Source of the DNA: Bradyrhizobium cenepequi
Lineage (GTDB): Bacteria > Pseudomonadota > Alphaproteobacteria > Rhizobiales > Xanthobacteraceae
Assembly (NCBI RefSeq): GCF_020329485.1
Contig: NZ_JAGKJI010000024.1
Coordinates: 62,001 to 126,000 of the forward strand
Direction of reading: 5' to 3'
DNA: 64,000 nucleotides
Both the position numbers and the translations under genes were made by a program. The notes under the pieces were generated by a model. That model did no database searches and was not told the origin of the DNA. It saw only the letters and a list, made by a program, of their open reading frames with translations. Shown piece by piece: positions 45,714 through 54,544 of the stretch (the first letter of the stretch is position 1; every line of letters begins with the position of its first letter).

Positions 45714-47039
45714 GTGCTGAGATATCCATCGCTTCGGGCACCGCTCGACATCCTGTTTTTCCTCGCTTGCATCGCATTGACGGCGAATGTGCTCGTCCCC
45801 GAGATTTTCGGGCACGGCAAAACCAAGGATTATCCGCTGTGGTATTGGGCCGGGCAGCAGGTGGTGCAGGGCAAGGATCTCTATCCTGCCGATCCCCACA
45901 CCTATTTTGATTTCATCTACCCGCCGCTGCCGGCGGTGCTGCTCGCCGTGCCCAGCTATTTCGGCAAGATTGCGCTCTATCTTGCGCTCTGCCTGCTTAA
46001 TATCATCGCGTGGTGGACGACGGCGCAGCTGTCGCACGCGATGGCGGGATCGGGCCGCAAGCCGGGCTGGCTGTTGGAAGCGCTGCCCGGCATCGTCACG
46101 CTGTCGTTTGTCTTTGATATGTTCGATCTCGGCCAGCCGAACCTGATGCTGCTGGCGATGATGCTCTACGGATTTTGGCTGTTGCGGCTGAAACGGTCGT
46201 GGTTCGCGGGAAGCATGTTTGCGCTGGCGACCGCGATCAAGGTGTTTCCGGTAGCGGTATTGCCCTATCTGATCTGGCGCAGGCACTGGACGGCGGTTGC
46301 TAGCACGCTCGTATTTCTTGCCGTGTTCCTGTTCGTGCTGCCGGCGCCGTTCCGCGGCTTCCAGCACAACGTCACGGAATTGAAGACCTGGTATCAGGGC
46401 ATGGTCGGCTCGAGCTCGGAAAAAGGCTTCGGCCAACGCGACGAGCAGAACTGGTCGTGGGTCAATCAGTCGATCATCGCGATGACGCATCGGCTGACGC
46501 GTCCGGTGAACTACAATCAGGACGATCCGTTCGTGGCCAAGCCGGCGCGCACGATGAATATCGTCAATCTCGATTTCAAGACGTCGAATCTCATCGTGCT
46601 TGCGGTCTCGCTCGCACTCGGTCTCGGCTATCTCGCGGTGATGCCGCCGGCGTCACGCCGGACCGAGAAATCCGATGCCGAGGAAATCGGCATCCTGTTC
46701 TGCCTGATGACGGTCGCCTCGCCGCTGGCGCGACAATATTACTTCCTGTGGCTGTTCTTTCCGATGACGGTCCTGATGCATCGCGCCGCCTATGATCCGC
46801 GGCCGGCGGTCAGGACCGGGACCTGGATCGTGCTCGCCGCCGCCGGATGCCTGATGCTGTTGTCGCTGCCGCTGTTTCCGATCGATGTGCAGGCCTACGG
46901 TAACAATCTCGTGGCGACCATCGTGCTTGCAGGTGGATTAGTCTGGCATATACGGGATCGGCCTCCAGCCGATGCGGCCGGCGCTTTGCCTCCAGCGGCA
47001 GGCGAGCTAAAACTCGGTGACAACACCGCCCACAGCTAG
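45714..47039 (+). CDS. GT87 (DUF2029) membrane glycosyltransferase-like protein
   Basis: 441 aa, GTG start at 45714 after GGAACGAG. About ten transmembrane segments (for example ILFFLACIALTANVLVPEIF and VFLAVFLFVLPAPF). Family GT87 transfers mannose from polyprenyl-phosphate donors in actinobacteria; in rhizobia members are uncharacterised. The periplasmic motif KDLYPADPHTYFDFIYPPLP in the first loop is typical. It sits between a HerA-like ATPase (45 bp) and an M20 peptidase (11 bp), perhaps one transcript. Confidence 0.82.
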   Translation: MLRYPSLRAPLDILFFLACIALTANVLVPEIFGHGKTKDYPLWYWAGQQVVQGKDLYPADPHTYFDFIYPPLPAVLLAVPSYFGKIALYLALCLLNIIAWWTTAQLSHAMAGSGRKPGWLLEALPGIVTLSFVFDMFDLGQPNLMLLAMMLYGFWLLRLKRSWFAGSMFALATAIKVFPVAVLPYLIWRRHWTAVASTLVFLAVFLFVLPAPFRGFQHNVTELKTWYQGMVGSSSEKGFGQRDEQNWSWVNQSIIAMTHRLTRPVNYNQDDPFVAKPARTMNIVNLDFKTSNLIVLAVSLALGLGYLAVMPPASRRTEKSDAEEIGILFCLMTVASPLARQYYFLWLFFPMTVLMHRAAYDPRPAVRTGTWIVLAAAGCLMLLSLPLFPIDVQAYGNNLVATIVLAGGLVWHIRDRPPADAAGALPPAAGELKLGDNTAHS

Positions 47040-47050
47040 GGAATTCAGCG

Positions 47051-48454
47051 ATGTCCAATCCAAAGCTCCAGGCGGTCCTCGACCGCATCGACGCCGATTT
47101 CGACAACAGCCTGGAGCGGCTGTTCGCGCTGCTGCGGATCAAATCGATCTCGGCCGATCCAGCTTTCGCGGCTGACTGCAAGGCGGCGGCAGAGCACCTT
47201 GCCAAGGACATCGCGACGCTCGGCTTCGCTGCCGAAGTCAGGCCGACCGCGGGCCATCCAGCCATCGTCGCCAAGGCCAATGGCAGCACGGACGGACGGC
47301 CGCACGTGCTGTTCTACGGACATTACGACGTCCAGCCGGTCGACCCGCTCGATCTCTGGCACCGTCCGCCGTTCGAGCCCGTTGTCACCGACCATGCCGA
47401 TGGCCGCAAGATCATCGTTGCGCGCGGCGCGGAGGACGACAAGGGCCAGTTGATGACCTTCGTCGAAGCCTGCCGCGCCTGGAAACAGGTCGCGGGTTCG
47501 CTGCCGGTCGACGTCACCATCCTGATCGAGGGCGAAGAGGAAGTCGGCTCGAAGAATTTCCTGCCATTCCTGGAAGCGAACAAGGCGGAGCTGAAGGCCG
47601 ACTTCGCGCTGGTCTGCGACACCGGCATGTGGGATCCGAACACGCCGGCGATCACGACCTCGCTGCGTGGACTGGTCTATGACGAGGTCAAGATCAAGGC
47701 CGCCAACCGCGACCTGCATTCGGGCGTGTTCGGCGGCGGCGCGCAGAATCCGATCCGCGTGCTGACCCGCATTCTCGGTGGACTGTTCGACGACAACGGC
47801 CGCATCACCATTCCCGACTTCTACGACGGGGTGAAGGACCTGCCGCCCGATGTCTTCGAGCAGTGGAAGAAGCTGAACCTGACGCCCGACACTTTCCTGA
47901 AGCCGATCGGGCTCTCGGTGCCGGCCGGTGAGAAGGATCGTCTGTTGATCGAGCAGATCTCCTCGCGCCCGACCTGCGACATCAATGGCATCGTCGGTGG
48001 CTATATCGGCGAGGGCTCGAAGACGGTGATCCCGTCGCTCGCCTCCGCGAAGGTCTCGTTCCGCCTGGTCGAGGGCCAGGATCCAGCCAAGATCCGCAAG
48101 GCGTTCCGCGATTACGTGGCGGCGCGAATCCCGGCGGATTGTTCAGTCGAGTTCGGCGACCATTCCAGTGCGCCCGCGATCGCGCTTGACTGGAACATGA
48201 AGCCGCTCGCCGCCGCCAGGCGCGCGCTGACGGACGAGTGGGGCAAGGAAGCGGTTCTCATGGGATCAGGTGCGTCGATCCCGATCGTCGCCGATTTCAA
48301 GCGCACGCTCGGCCTCGATTCGCTCCTGGTCGGCTTTGGGCTCGACGACGACAATATCCATTCGCCGAACGAGAAATACGACCTCAAGAGCTTCCACAAA
48401 GGCATCCGCTCCTGGGCGCGGATTCTCGCGGCGCTGGCGGAGCAGCCGAAATAG
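47051..48454 (+). CDS. M20-family metallopeptidase (dipeptidase / deacylase)
   Basis: 467 aa. Di-zinc exopeptidase with ligands in LFYGHYDVQPVDPLDLW (about residues 89-105), RGAEDDKGQLMTFVEA (about 129-144) and the catalytic IEGEEEVGSKNF (about 158-169). The dimerisation domain contains RDLHSGVFGGGAQNP. Closest to the M20 dipeptidase and CPG2-like group; substrate not determinable. Begins 11 bases after the GT87 stop. A REP sequence lies immediately after its stop. Confidence 0.9.
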   Translation: MSNPKLQAVLDRIDADFDNSLERLFALLRIKSISADPAFAADCKAAAEHLAKDIATLGFAAEVRPTAGHPAIVAKANGSTDGRPHVLFYGHYDVQPVDPLDLWHRPPFEPVVTDHADGRKIIVARGAEDDKGQLMTFVEACRAWKQVAGSLPVDVTILIEGEEEVGSKNFLPFLEANKAELKADFALVCDTGMWDPNTPAITTSLRGLVYDEVKIKAANRDLHSGVFGGGAQNPIRVLTRILGGLFDDNGRITIPDFYDGVKDLPPDVFEQWKKLNLTPDTFLKPIGLSVPAGEKDRLLIEQISSRPTCDINGIVGGYIGEGSKTVIPSLASAKVSFRLVEGQDPAKIRKAFRDYVAARIPADCSVEFGDHSSAPAIALDWNMKPLAAARRALTDEWGKEAVLMGSGASIPIVADFKRTLGLDSLLVGFGLDDDNIHSPNEKYDLKSFHKGIRSWARILAALAEQPK

Positions 48455-48463
48455 ACCGGAATT

Positions 48464-48499
48464 CGTAGGATGGGTAGAGCGAAAGCGAAACCCATCATC
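48464..48499 (+). repeat. REP sequence, left flank of RAYT
   Basis: CGTAGGATGGGTAGAGCG followed by AAAGCGAAACCCATCATC. Internally palindromic (GATGGGT / ACCCATC) with an asymmetric foot. It lies 22 bases before the transposase start and is nearly identical to the reverse complement of the right flank at 49071-49102. Confidence 0.9.
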
Positions 48500-48520
48500 T
48501 AACCATACGAGCGCCTGACA

Positions 48521-49051
48521 ATGACTGACTACCGCCGCAACTTTGTTCCCGGCGGTAGCTTCACTGTGAACCTAACGGACCGGCGGCTGCAGTTACTAAC
48601 GGAGCACATCGAGACGCTGCGCCTTGCCTTTCGGGAGACCCGCGCGCGTCATCCATTTACGATTGATGCTATGGTGGTGCTGCCGGATCATCTCCATGCA
48701 GTTTGGACGTTGCCCGAGGGGGACACAGCCTTCGCAACGCGCTGGCGGCAGATCAAGTCAACGTTTTCGCGCAATCTTTCATCTGACGAACCGATCTCAG
48801 CCAGTCGTGCCGCAAAGGGCGAACGCGGCATATGGCAGCGGCGATATTGGGAGCATACCATTCGCGACGAGGACGATTTCGCGCGCCACATCGACTACAT
48901 TCATATCAATCCGGTCAAGCATGGACTTGTGACCCGGGTCAGGGATTGGCCGTATTCGTCATTCCACCGGATGGTGAGGCTCGGCATCTACCCAGAGGAT
49001 TCGGCAGGGGACATTGCGGAGCTTGGCGGGAATTTCGGCGAGCGATCTTAG
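48521..49051 (+). CDS. REP-associated tyrosine transposase (RAYT, Y1_Tnp family)
   Basis: 176 aa, full length for this family of single HUH/Y1 transposases, which cut and join REP hairpins as single strands. The HUH site is DAMVVLPDHLHAVWTLP (HLH near residue 57), and the catalytic Tyr lies in HIDYIHINPVKHGLV (about 125-139). A C-terminal WPYSSFHRMVRLG motif is typical. Flanked by inverted REPs at 48464-48499 and 49071-49102, the organisation of an autonomous REPtron, possibly still able to spread REPs. No frameshift or stop. Confidence 0.93.
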   Translation: MTDYRRNFVPGGSFTVNLTDRRLQLLTEHIETLRLAFRETRARHPFTIDAMVVLPDHLHAVWTLPEGDTAFATRWRQIKSTFSRNLSSDEPISASRAAKGERGIWQRRYWEHTIRDEDDFARHIDYIHINPVKHGLVTRVRDWPYSSFHRMVRLGIYPEDSAGDIAELGGNFGERS

Positions 49052-49070
49052 AGCGACGATATGACGATAT

Positions 49071-49102
49071 GATGGGTTTCGCTGCGCTCTACCCATCCTA
49101 CG
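49071..49102 (-). repeat. REP sequence, right flank of RAYT (inverted)
   Basis: GATGGGTTTCGCTGCGCTCT followed by ACCCATCCTACG. Its reverse complement matches the left flank except for one missing base and one or two changes in the loop. The two REPs face each other around the transposase gene. Confidence 0.9.
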
Positions 49103-49120
49103 GCAAGCCCACAAAGCTAA

Positions 49121-49150
49121 AACGCCGCCCGGAATTGGGCGGCGTTCTTA
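49121..49150. terminator. Hairpin terminator between convergent genes
   Basis: AACGCCGCCC (49121-49130), loop GGAATT, GGGCGGCGTT (49137-49146), then CTTATT. A perfect 10-bp stem between the RAYT gene and the leftward class II aldolase. Confidence 0.75.
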
Positions 49151-49202
49151 TTCGGTAGTGCAGAGGTTGTTGGACCCAACCTTACACCAAAATCCCGAAA
49201 AT

Positions 49203-49982
49203 TCAATTGCGGAAGCTCGGGTCGATGCGGTCGAGCTTGCGGAGGAGGGGCGGCCAGACCAGCGTCGTCGAGCGCAATTCGGCGCGGTCGGGATTGGAGA
49301 GCAGCGCGGCGTTCTTGTCGATCACGGACTGCTCGACCGGGTGGACGGTCGGCCCCAGCATGCGGGTGCGCACCTGCATCGTGCAGGCCCGCTCCAGGTG
49401 GTACATGCGCTCGAAGGCGGACGCGACGGAGCGGCCGACCGTGAGCGTGCCGTGATTGCACAACAGCATGTGGTTCTTGTTGCCGAGATCGCGCTGCAGC
49501 CGCGGGCGCTCGTCATGATCGAGCGCGATGCCTTCGTAGTCGTGATAGGCGAGATCGTGGGTGACGAGTTGGGCGGTCTGGTTCAGTGGCAGCAGCCCTT
49601 CGGGACAGCTCGAGACCGCGGTCCCGTCAGGCGTGTGCAGATGGAGCACGCAGCCGGCGTCCTCGCGCACCTCGTGGATGGCGGAATGGATCGTGAAGCC
49701 GGCAGGATTGATGTTGTAGTCGGTCTTGGACAGCAGGTTGCCATCGAGATCGACCTTGACCAGGCTGGAGGCCGTGATTTCCTCGAACATCAGGCCATAC
49801 GGATTGATCAGGAAATGATGCTCTGGCCCGGGCACACGCGCGGAGATGTGGGTATCGACCAGATCATCCCAGCCATAGAGCGCCACGAGGCGGTAACAGG
49901 CGGCGAGGTTGACGCGCTGCTGCCACTCGGCATCTGTCATATCCGACGGCACTTCCTTTAGGCGAGCTTCCGCTGGCGACAT
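49203..49982 (-). CDS. Class II aldolase / adducin family protein
   Basis: 259 aa. Zinc-dependent aldolase or decarboxylase fold. Zn ligands are in CVLHLHTPDGTAV (HxH near residue 113) and probably in LLCNHGTLTVGRS (near 176). Early family block YGWDDLVDTHISARVPG near residues 36-52. Similar to the eukaryote-like adducin head group common in rhizobia, whose substrates are unknown; not a confident fuculose- or ribulose-phosphate aldolase. ATG at 49982; ATG 49940 (MTDAEWQQ) is an alternative start. Monocistronic by spacing. Confidence 0.87.
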   Translation of the reverse strand: MSPAEARLKEVPSDMTDAEWQQRVNLAACYRLVALYGWDDLVDTHISARVPGPEHHFLINPYGLMFEEITASSLVKVDLDGNLLSKTDYNINPAGFTIHSAIHEVREDAGCVLHLHTPDGTAVSSCPEGLLPLNQTAQLVTHDLAYHDYEGIALDHDERPRLQRDLGNKNHMLLCNHGTLTVGRSVASAFERMYHLERACTMQVRTRMLGPTVHPVEQSVIDKNAALLSNPDRAELRSTTLVWPPLLRKLDRIDPSFRN

Positions 49983-50085
49983 GACCGGCTTCTCCCATGT
50001 GTCGATTTGTCAGCGCGGAGCGTAGCCTTGCCGCCGCCGAGCAGCAAGCCAGGCTCGGCGTGACTGATATGCGGCGCGCGGTAAC

Positions 50086-51798
50086 TTAGGGGGCGGGGAT
50101 CGCGAGCAGGCTCGAGATGCTGCGGCCGCGGATATCGTAGACACGGGCGAACACGACGTCGTCGCGCTTGATCTCGACCATCACGGGCGCGGTCAGGCCC
50201 TTGCAATAGAACTCGCCGAGCGTCATCGCGAAATCGGCGGACTGGCTGTCCCAGCCGATCGTGAAGTCAGGCCCGAGCGCAACCTGCGCCGGGCGCTGCG
50301 GGCCGCAGACGGCGACCTTCCATTTGCCGTTCTGCGGCGGAATTTCCTGTCGCTCGATCAATTGCTCGCGCAGGCCGTCGGAGGCTTGCTTCAGGGCAAG
50401 CCCCCAGTAATCCAGCATGAACAGCTCGTCGGCACCGCGGACCGTGCCGGCGATGTGGTTGAAGTGGGTATATTGATACGGATGGAGCCGGATCATTTCG
50501 CTGAGCGGTAGCAGTAGGCCGAAGGTGAAGACGGCGAGCGCCACCGGCTGCCAGCTCCTGCGCTTTTCGCCGAGCCAGTCCATGGTGCGCGCAAAGGCGA
50601 AGCCGGCCAGCACCGCCATCGGCGGGATCACGAAGATGAAATGGCGGATGCCGTTATAGAGCGCCGGCCGCTTCACCATCGCGACGACCAGCGGCAACGT
50701 TGCCGCCAGGGTCAACATCAGCAGGATGGTCTTGCGCCGCGCGGCAACGTCGGCACGCGACAGCGACATCAGGCTCATGACGACCGCTGCGATCAAGAGG
50801 CCGAGCAGCACCTCGGGAAGCTGCAGCGCGAACAGCGTCGGCAGATAGGACCACGGCATGTCCGGCACCGAGACCAGCGCGCCGTCGAACATCTCCTTCC
50901 AGGGCTTTTCAAAGAAGTGCGAGAAATAGGTGACGGCCTCGAGGGGATGGCCCGGTTCCATGATCGACCACGGCCAGATCAGGCCCATCACGAGATAGCC
51001 GAAGATCAGCCCGGGCAGCAGCACGTAGACCGCGTGGGCGAAGCGGTACGCCGCCTCGCGCAGGCCCTGCTCGCGGACCTCTTCAAGCAGCAATGGCAGA
51101 AAACCAACTGCGGCGTAGATCAGCGCCAGCCCGCCGAGGACCCGGCAGCCGAGCGAAAGGCCGGCGCCAAATCCGACGATCAGGATGGTGCGCGGCGAGG
51201 CCGCCGGATATTCCTCGACAAGGCGCACAAGGCCCATCAGCAGGATCACCATCGCCACCGCGAATGGCGCGTCCTTCGGGTTCATGAACATGTGGCCGTA
51301 GAACGTCGGGCACAGCGCGAGCAACAGCAGCGCGGCAAGTCCGGCCAAGGGGCCGCCCACGCGGCGACCGAGCCGCCAGGTGACCGCGAGCCCGATCACG
51401 CCAACGACCGCGCCGAGCAGCCGGCGCGTTTCGAACAATTCGAGCGGAATAACCTTGTGCAGGAGCGCCGCGGCCATATCGAAACCGCCGCCATACATGT
51501 AGAGGTTGGCGAATGACAGCGCGCCGGTGTCCTTGAAACCGGAACCATACATGCGCAGCAGGAGATCGGCATATTCGGCGTGGGTGTAGTCGTCCCAGCC
51601 CAGCCCGTAATCGCGGAACGTGAGGCCTGCGATCAAGGCGACCGCAGTCAGCACGACGATCGCGAGATCGTCGCAAGTCTTTTCCACCGAGCGCCGCGCG
51701 GGCGTTTCGATGGCAGAAGTCGTGATGGATGACATGGCTATTGGTGACCCGGCGTCCCTCGGCCCTGCTGACGCTTTAAGGGCCTCATTCCCCGGCAT
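50086..51798 (-). CDS. GT39-like polytopic glycosyltransferase (dolichyl-phosphate-mannose transferase type)
   Basis: 570 aa with about twelve transmembrane segments. The first periplasmic loop has FRDYGLGWDDYTHAEYADLL, an acidic pair placed as in GT-C enzymes (PMT/ArnT), where it is catalytic. The middle contains NPKDAPFAVAM. The C-terminal ~90 residues form a soluble domain (MLDYWGLALKQASDGLREQL). Expected to transfer a sugar from a lipid carrier at the periplasmic face; acceptor unknown. Start uncertain: MPGNEAL at 51798 or MSSITTS at 51735, neither with a clear ribosome-binding site. Confidence 0.8.
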   Translation of the reverse strand: MPGNEALKASAGPRDAGSPIAMSSITTSAIETPARRSVEKTCDDLAIVVLTAVALIAGLTFRDYGLGWDDYTHAEYADLLLRMYGSGFKDTGALSFANLYMYGGGFDMAAALLHKVIPLELFETRRLLGAVVGVIGLAVTWRLGRRVGGPLAGLAALLLLALCPTFYGHMFMNPKDAPFAVAMVILLMGLVRLVEEYPAASPRTILIVGFGAGLSLGCRVLGGLALIYAAVGFLPLLLEEVREQGLREAAYRFAHAVYVLLPGLIFGYLVMGLIWPWSIMEPGHPLEAVTYFSHFFEKPWKEMFDGALVSVPDMPWSYLPTLFALQLPEVLLGLLIAAVVMSLMSLSRADVAARRKTILLMLTLAATLPLVVAMVKRPALYNGIRHFIFVIPPMAVLAGFAFARTMDWLGEKRRSWQPVALAVFTFGLLLPLSEMIRLHPYQYTHFNHIAGTVRGADELFMLDYWGLALKQASDGLREQLIERQEIPPQNGKWKVAVCGPQRPAQVALGPDFTIGWDSQSADFAMTLGEFYCKGLTAPVMVEIKRDDVVFARVYDIRGRSISSLLAIPAP

Positions 51799-52073
51799 CC
51801 ATATAGCGCAGTTCCATTACCGAGTAATTGGGAATTGTGGCGTAATTTCCGGATGCATCGCAGCAATTTGGCATCAATTCGTAGCCGGTAAATTTACGGG
51901 GACGCGTTGCCGGCCGACTGTCCCAGAGGAGCGGAGTCGGCGCTAATCTCCTGGTTCAAGATCCGGATAGGAACCGTCTCCGGAATTGTTGGTTGGCGAT
52001 GCACATAATATGACGGTATCGTGGCATAGGGGGCCGGCGCATAGATTTAGCGCGGTTTTCGGGGGTGAGTTCG

Positions 52074-52964
52074 ATGATGATCGGGATGTTGGTCGCGGGT
52101 TTTGGCGTGCTTTTGGCAGGCCTGCTAGCGATCGGCTATGGCATTCAATACAAGGAATTCAGCGTCGGCAGCACGCTGATTCTCTCCGGTGTGTTCGGGT
52201 TCTGCACCGGCCTGATTATGTTCGGCCTCTGGCTCAATGTGCGGGAGCTGCGGAACCTCGCCCGGCGCCTGGAAAGCGGGATGCCTGCAGAGCCGCGCCC
52301 GGAATTTCCGCTGTCGCCCGTCGCGCCGCGTGCTGCGGCTGCTTCCGAGAGCAGGTTCCCATTCAGGCGTGACCAATCGGCGGCCGAAGATTCTGGGGCA
52401 GCGGCAACGGCGCCCGGCGCGACGCCGCCGCCTTGGTATCATGAGGCCGCGGCCCGCGATCGCGTCCGCAATGAAATGCCGCCCGTCGCAGAATCGTCGG
52501 AGGCTACCCCGGCAGCACCCAAGCGGCGCAACCTGATGTTCTCGTCCACGCGCAAGGAGCGCGAACGGGCGCGCGGAGGCGAATCTTTGACCCCCGACAT
52601 GGCTTCGCCAGACCTGCGTTCGAATCCGCCGGCACCAGACGCCGAATCGGGCGAGGCGCCGCAGGTGAACTTCGATGACACATGGCCAAGATCGGAGCGG
52701 CAACGACCTTCCGACCTTCCGCCGCGCCGCGCGCCCCGGACGCCGCTGACGTCAGGCGAGAGCCCCGGCGCGCCCGCGGCCGACCGTCGTCCGCCGCAGC
52801 CGCAGGAGCAGCCGCCGGTAACGGTGCTGAAATCGGGCGTCGTCGATGGCATGGCCTATTCGCTCTATTCCGACGGCTCGATCGAGGCGCAGATGCCGGA
52901 AGGCATGATGCGCTTCGCCTCCATCGACGAGTTGCGGGCGCATCTCGACCAGCGTTCGTCGTAG
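52074..52964 (+). CDS. Hypothetical membrane-anchored protein with disordered proline-rich middle
   Basis: About 296 aa; family not recognised. Two N-terminal transmembrane helices (IGMLVAGFGVLLAGLLAIGY and STLILSGVFGFCTGLIMFGL), then ~190 residues rich in Pro, Ala, Glu and Arg, likely disordered and cytoplasmic. A short conserved C-terminal domain follows (TVLKSGVVDGMAYSLYSDGS, then MMRFASIDELRAHLD), which resembles cell-envelope regulators of rhizobia but is unassigned. ATG 52074 has GGGGGTG six bases upstream; GTG 52065 would add three residues. Precedes mucR by about 170 bp on the same strand. Confidence 0.72.
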   Translation: MMIGMLVAGFGVLLAGLLAIGYGIQYKEFSVGSTLILSGVFGFCTGLIMFGLWLNVRELRNLARRLESGMPAEPRPEFPLSPVAPRAAAASESRFPFRRDQSAAEDSGAAATAPGATPPPWYHEAAARDRVRNEMPPVAESSEATPAAPKRRNLMFSSTRKERERARGGESLTPDMASPDLRSNPPAPDAESGEAPQVNFDDTWPRSERQRPSDLPPRRAPRTPLTSGESPGAPAADRRPPQPQEQPPVTVLKSGVVDGMAYSLYSDGSIEAQMPEGMMRFASIDELRAHLDQRSS

Positions 52965-53137
52965 GGTTGAGAAATACTTGCAATCGCGCTGTGTTGAAAA
53001 ATAAAGGCGCGTAGTTCTTGCTAGAATCCTGGTAGTCCACCCATATTTGCAAGTAATGCGTGGCTCCGCCGATGTATTGGTGTTGGCCGATACTGTCTGC
53101 GGGATCCGCCCTTCAAGCCTCAAGAGAAAATTGCGCG

Positions 53138-53551
53138 ATGACCGATGCAACCGGCAAAAACCCCGTCGAACTGACCGCCAACATCGTATCGGCCTATCTC
53201 AGCAACAATCCGACCCAGGCTTCCGAGATCCCCAACCTGATCAGCCAGGTTCATGCTGCCCTGACGCGGGTTGCCAGCGGACGGACCGAGGCTCCGCTCG
53301 AACCGGCCAAGCCCGCGGTATCGGTGAAGAAGTCGGTTACTCCCGAATATCTGGTCTGCCTGGAAGACGGCAAACGATTCAAGTCGCTGAAGCGTCACCT
53401 GCGCACGCAGTACAACATGACGCCAGAACAATATCGGGAGAAATGGGGGCTGCCGGCCGACTATCCGATGGTCGCGCCGAACTATGCGGTAGAGCGCTCG
53501 CAGCTTGCCAAGAAGATGGGCCTTGGCCAGCAGCAGCGGAAACGCAAGTAG
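53138..53551 (+). CDS. MucR/Ros-family transcriptional regulator
   Basis: 137 aa. MucR regulators control exopolysaccharide, motility and symbiosis or virulence genes by binding AT-rich DNA as oligomers. N-terminal oligomerisation half (ELTANIVSAYLSNNPTQASE), C-terminal zinc-finger-like half (CLEDGKRFKSLKRHLRTQYN, MTPEQYREKWGLPADYP, MVAPNYAVERSQLAKKMGLG). In Ros the ligands are Cys-Cys-His-His; here they read Cys-Asp-His-Gln, so the fold may be metal-free as in some Mesorhizobium homologues. The ATG at 53138 gives the usual N-terminus. Confidence 0.92.
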   Translation: MTDATGKNPVELTANIVSAYLSNNPTQASEIPNLISQVHAALTRVASGRTEAPLEPAKPAVSVKKSVTPEYLVCLEDGKRFKSLKRHLRTQYNMTPEQYREKWGLPADYPMVAPNYAVERSQLAKKMGLGQQQRKRK

Positions 53552-53643
53552 CACAGCCAGGGGGTGCCGCATTTGAGCAGCGAGTTCGCTTCACCTTTCC
53601 CGCAAGCGGCGCAAGCCGGAGAGGGAGCGTATATCTCAGATGC

Positions 53644-54069
53644 CTAGGAAGCGGCGGTCGCGAGCGTCTCGCGCGCGTCCGAGCGGATACGCTCGATCAT
53701 CGAGCGAAATCCGTTGGAGCGCTGTGGCGTCAGGTGCTCGCGGAACCCGAATTCGTCGAAGATCGCAGCCGCATCCGTCGCCAGGATTTCCTTGGGCGTG
53801 CGGTCCGAATAAAGCGTGAGCAGGATCGCGATCAGCCCACGCACGATATGCGCGTCACTGTCGCCGAGGTAGTGCAGCCGCGGCTCGCCATTGCGGTCGA
53901 TCTTCCTGGAGAGCCAGACCTGGCTTGCGCAACCCTGCACCTTGTTGGCCGCGGAATGCTCTTCCTCCGGCATCGGCGCAAGCGTGCGGCCGAGCTCGAT
54001 GACGTAGCGGTAGCGGTCGTCCCACTCGTCGAGCAGCGCAAAATTGTCCCTGATTTCGTCGATCGTCAT
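53644..54069 (-). CDS. sufE: SufE-family sulfur acceptor protein
   Basis: 141 aa. SufE takes persulfide sulfur from the cysteine desulfurase SufS for Fe-S cluster assembly. The acceptor Cys lies in NKVQGCASQVWL (about residue 49), within the family's usual layout. C-terminal LTPQRSNGFRSMIERIR is typical. Of two starts in the frame (GTG 54075, ATG 54069) the ATG is preferred. It lies apart from any suf operon in this window. Confidence 0.92.
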   Translation of the reverse strand: MTIDEIRDNFALLDEWDDRYRYVIELGRTLAPMPEEEHSAANKVQGCASQVWLSRKIDRNGEPRLHYLGDSDAHIVRGLIAILLTLYSDRTPKEILATDAAAIFDEFGFREHLTPQRSNGFRSMIERIRSDARETLATAAS

Positions 54070-54160
54070 CGTCACCCGCGTCCCGTCTCTCCACCCGTTA
54101 TATAGGGACGCGGGCGGCTGAATGCGATGAAAATGCTGCGGGTTCCGGCTTATTTTGCAG

Positions 54161-54544
54161 TCACGGTGCGATCGGCGGCCGCCATTCGATGGCCTGGTCG
54201 TCGACCGTCAGGGTGTCGCGGGACGCGATGGAGACCTCGGCATCCCCAGACGAGCCGATCGAGCCGGTGTGGTCGGGCGGCTTCTTGTCGATGATGATCT
54301 GATAGATTTTTCTTGCGCCATCGGTGGCGCGCTGGCCGATCGCAGTTGCGGCCTGGCCGCCGACCTCGCAGGCTGCGGGCTGGCGCTTGCAAAACTGGCC
54401 CATGTCGCTGACCGCAGCGGTCGCCGCCTGCACGGCTTCGGCGGCGCCGATCTGCGGCAGCTTTTCCGATTCAGGTGCTTTATCCCTTGGCAGCAGCACG
54501 AGCACGAGCCCGAGCCAGAATGCCATGCGCAGCAGGAAAAACAT
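54161..54544 (-). CDS. DUF5330 domain-containing small protein
   Basis: 127 aa. One N-terminal hydrophobic segment (MFFLLRMAFWLGLVLVLLPR) acts as signal anchor. The periplasmic part has two cysteines, in DMGQFCKRQPAACEVGG, which could form a disulfide, then a Lys/Ile helix (ARKIYQIIIDKK). I assign it to DUF5330, an alphaproteobacterial family of unknown function. Lies about 90 bp upstream of sufE on the same strand. Confidence 0.78.
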   Translation of the reverse strand: MFFLLRMAFWLGLVLVLLPRDKAPESEKLPQIGAAEAVQAATAAVSDMGQFCKRQPAACEVGGQAATAIGQRATDGARKIYQIIIDKKPPDHTGSIGSSGDAEVSIASRDTLTVDDQAIEWRPPIAP

